Part shown: positions 24,055 to 24,247 of the stretch, in pieces
Position numbering within the stretch: the first letter of the stretch is position 1
Layout of the letters: each line of letters opens with the position of its first letter
Origin: UBA4416 sp046594225
Lineage (GTDB): Bacteria; Bacteroidota; Bacteroidia; B-17B0; Aurantibacillaceae
Assembly: GCA_046594225.1 (NCBI GenBank)
Contig: JBKJPW010000003.1
Coordinates: 1 to 24,247 of the forward strand
Direction of reading: 5' to 3'
Length of the DNA: 24,247 nucleotides
Position numbers and translations under genes: made by a program
Notes under the pieces: generated by a model
Seen by the model: only the letters and a program-made list of their open reading frames with translations
Told to the model about the DNA's origin: nothing
The model's database searches: none

Positions 24055-24247
24055 TTAGTTTTGTATTCTTGTGTGTTTACTTTCTTCGTTTGTTAATTCT
24101 CTCAAAGTTAATAATGCTTGTCGAACTTTTGTTTTAACTGTCCCTAAAGGTATATTTAATTTTTTAGAAATCTCATTTTGTGTGTACCCTTGATAATATG
24201 CCAAATCAATTATTTCTCTTTGATCTTCCTTTAACCCAAATACCATT
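24055..24247 (-). CDS. ECF sigma factor, partial (region 4)
   Basis: The last 64 codons or so of an extracytoplasmic-function sigma-70 factor; the 5' part lies outside the window. The visible region 4 has LKEDQREIIDLAYYQGYTQNEISKKLNIPLGTVKTKVRQALLTLRE, with a helix-turn-helix that contacts the -35 element. The GTVKTKVRQALLTLR signature and AYYQGYTQ are typical of SigK-like ECF factors. It is followed within two nt by the cupin anti-sigma gene. Its target genes cannot be read from this window. Confidence 0.92.
   Translation of the reverse strand, partial: MVFGLKEDQREIIDLAYYQGYTQNEISKKLNIPLGTVKTKVRQALLTLRELTNEESKHTRIQN

Overview
The window is AT-rich chromosomal DNA from a member of the Bacteroidota. 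The evidence is three-fold: type IX secretion (T9SS) C-terminal sorting domains on two secreted proteins, a carboxypeptidase-regulatory-domain TonB receptor, and promoters resembling the TTTG / TAnnTTTG pattern. Short spacers and stop-start overlaps (TAATG) fit this group. Genus cannot be assigned from the sequence. No rRNA, tRNA, CRISPR array or insertion sequence was recognised.

Layout. (1) 1-2522, minus strand: an alpha/beta hydrolase cut by the window edge, a palindromic repeat, an LD-carboxypeptidase (S66), and overlapping it a NUMOD4/HNH-like protein with a histone-H1-like basic tail. (2) 2556-5964, plus strand: methionyl-tRNA synthetase, an exported protein of unknown function whose signal region contains a palindromic repeat, and a stand-alone response regulator. 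A convergent XRE regulator ends at 5967. (3) 6569-12357, plus strand: a tightly packed set of secreted and lipoproteins (fibre-like surface protein, two lipoprotein families, a tandem duplication with a decayed gene copy, and an 821-residue T9SS protein). (4) 12480-12584: a decayed 3' fragment of phosphatidylserine decarboxylase. (5) 12641-21496, minus strand: in transcription order, two tandem DUF4331 proteins, an intrinsic terminator, a TPR protein, a HupE/UreJ-type membrane protein, a small His-containing membrane protein and a His-rich-plug TonB receptor. (6) 21690-24247, minus strand: signal peptidase I, phosphatidylserine decarboxylase, a soluble RskA-like/cupin anti-sigma factor and the C-terminal end of its ECF sigma factor.

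The most system-like region is 12641-21496. It joins an outer-membrane transporter, an inner-membrane HupE-type permease, a TPR scaffold and two DUF4331 proteins, one carrying a T9SS sorting domain and one not. I read it as an uncharacterised envelope uptake or handling module, possibly for a transition metal. The metal assignment rests on HupE family membership and on histidine patterns only; no hydrogenase or urease genes are visible nearby. A second theme is sequence remodelling: short palindromic repeats have become part of protein-coding sequence in two genes, and two decayed gene copies sit between intact genes.
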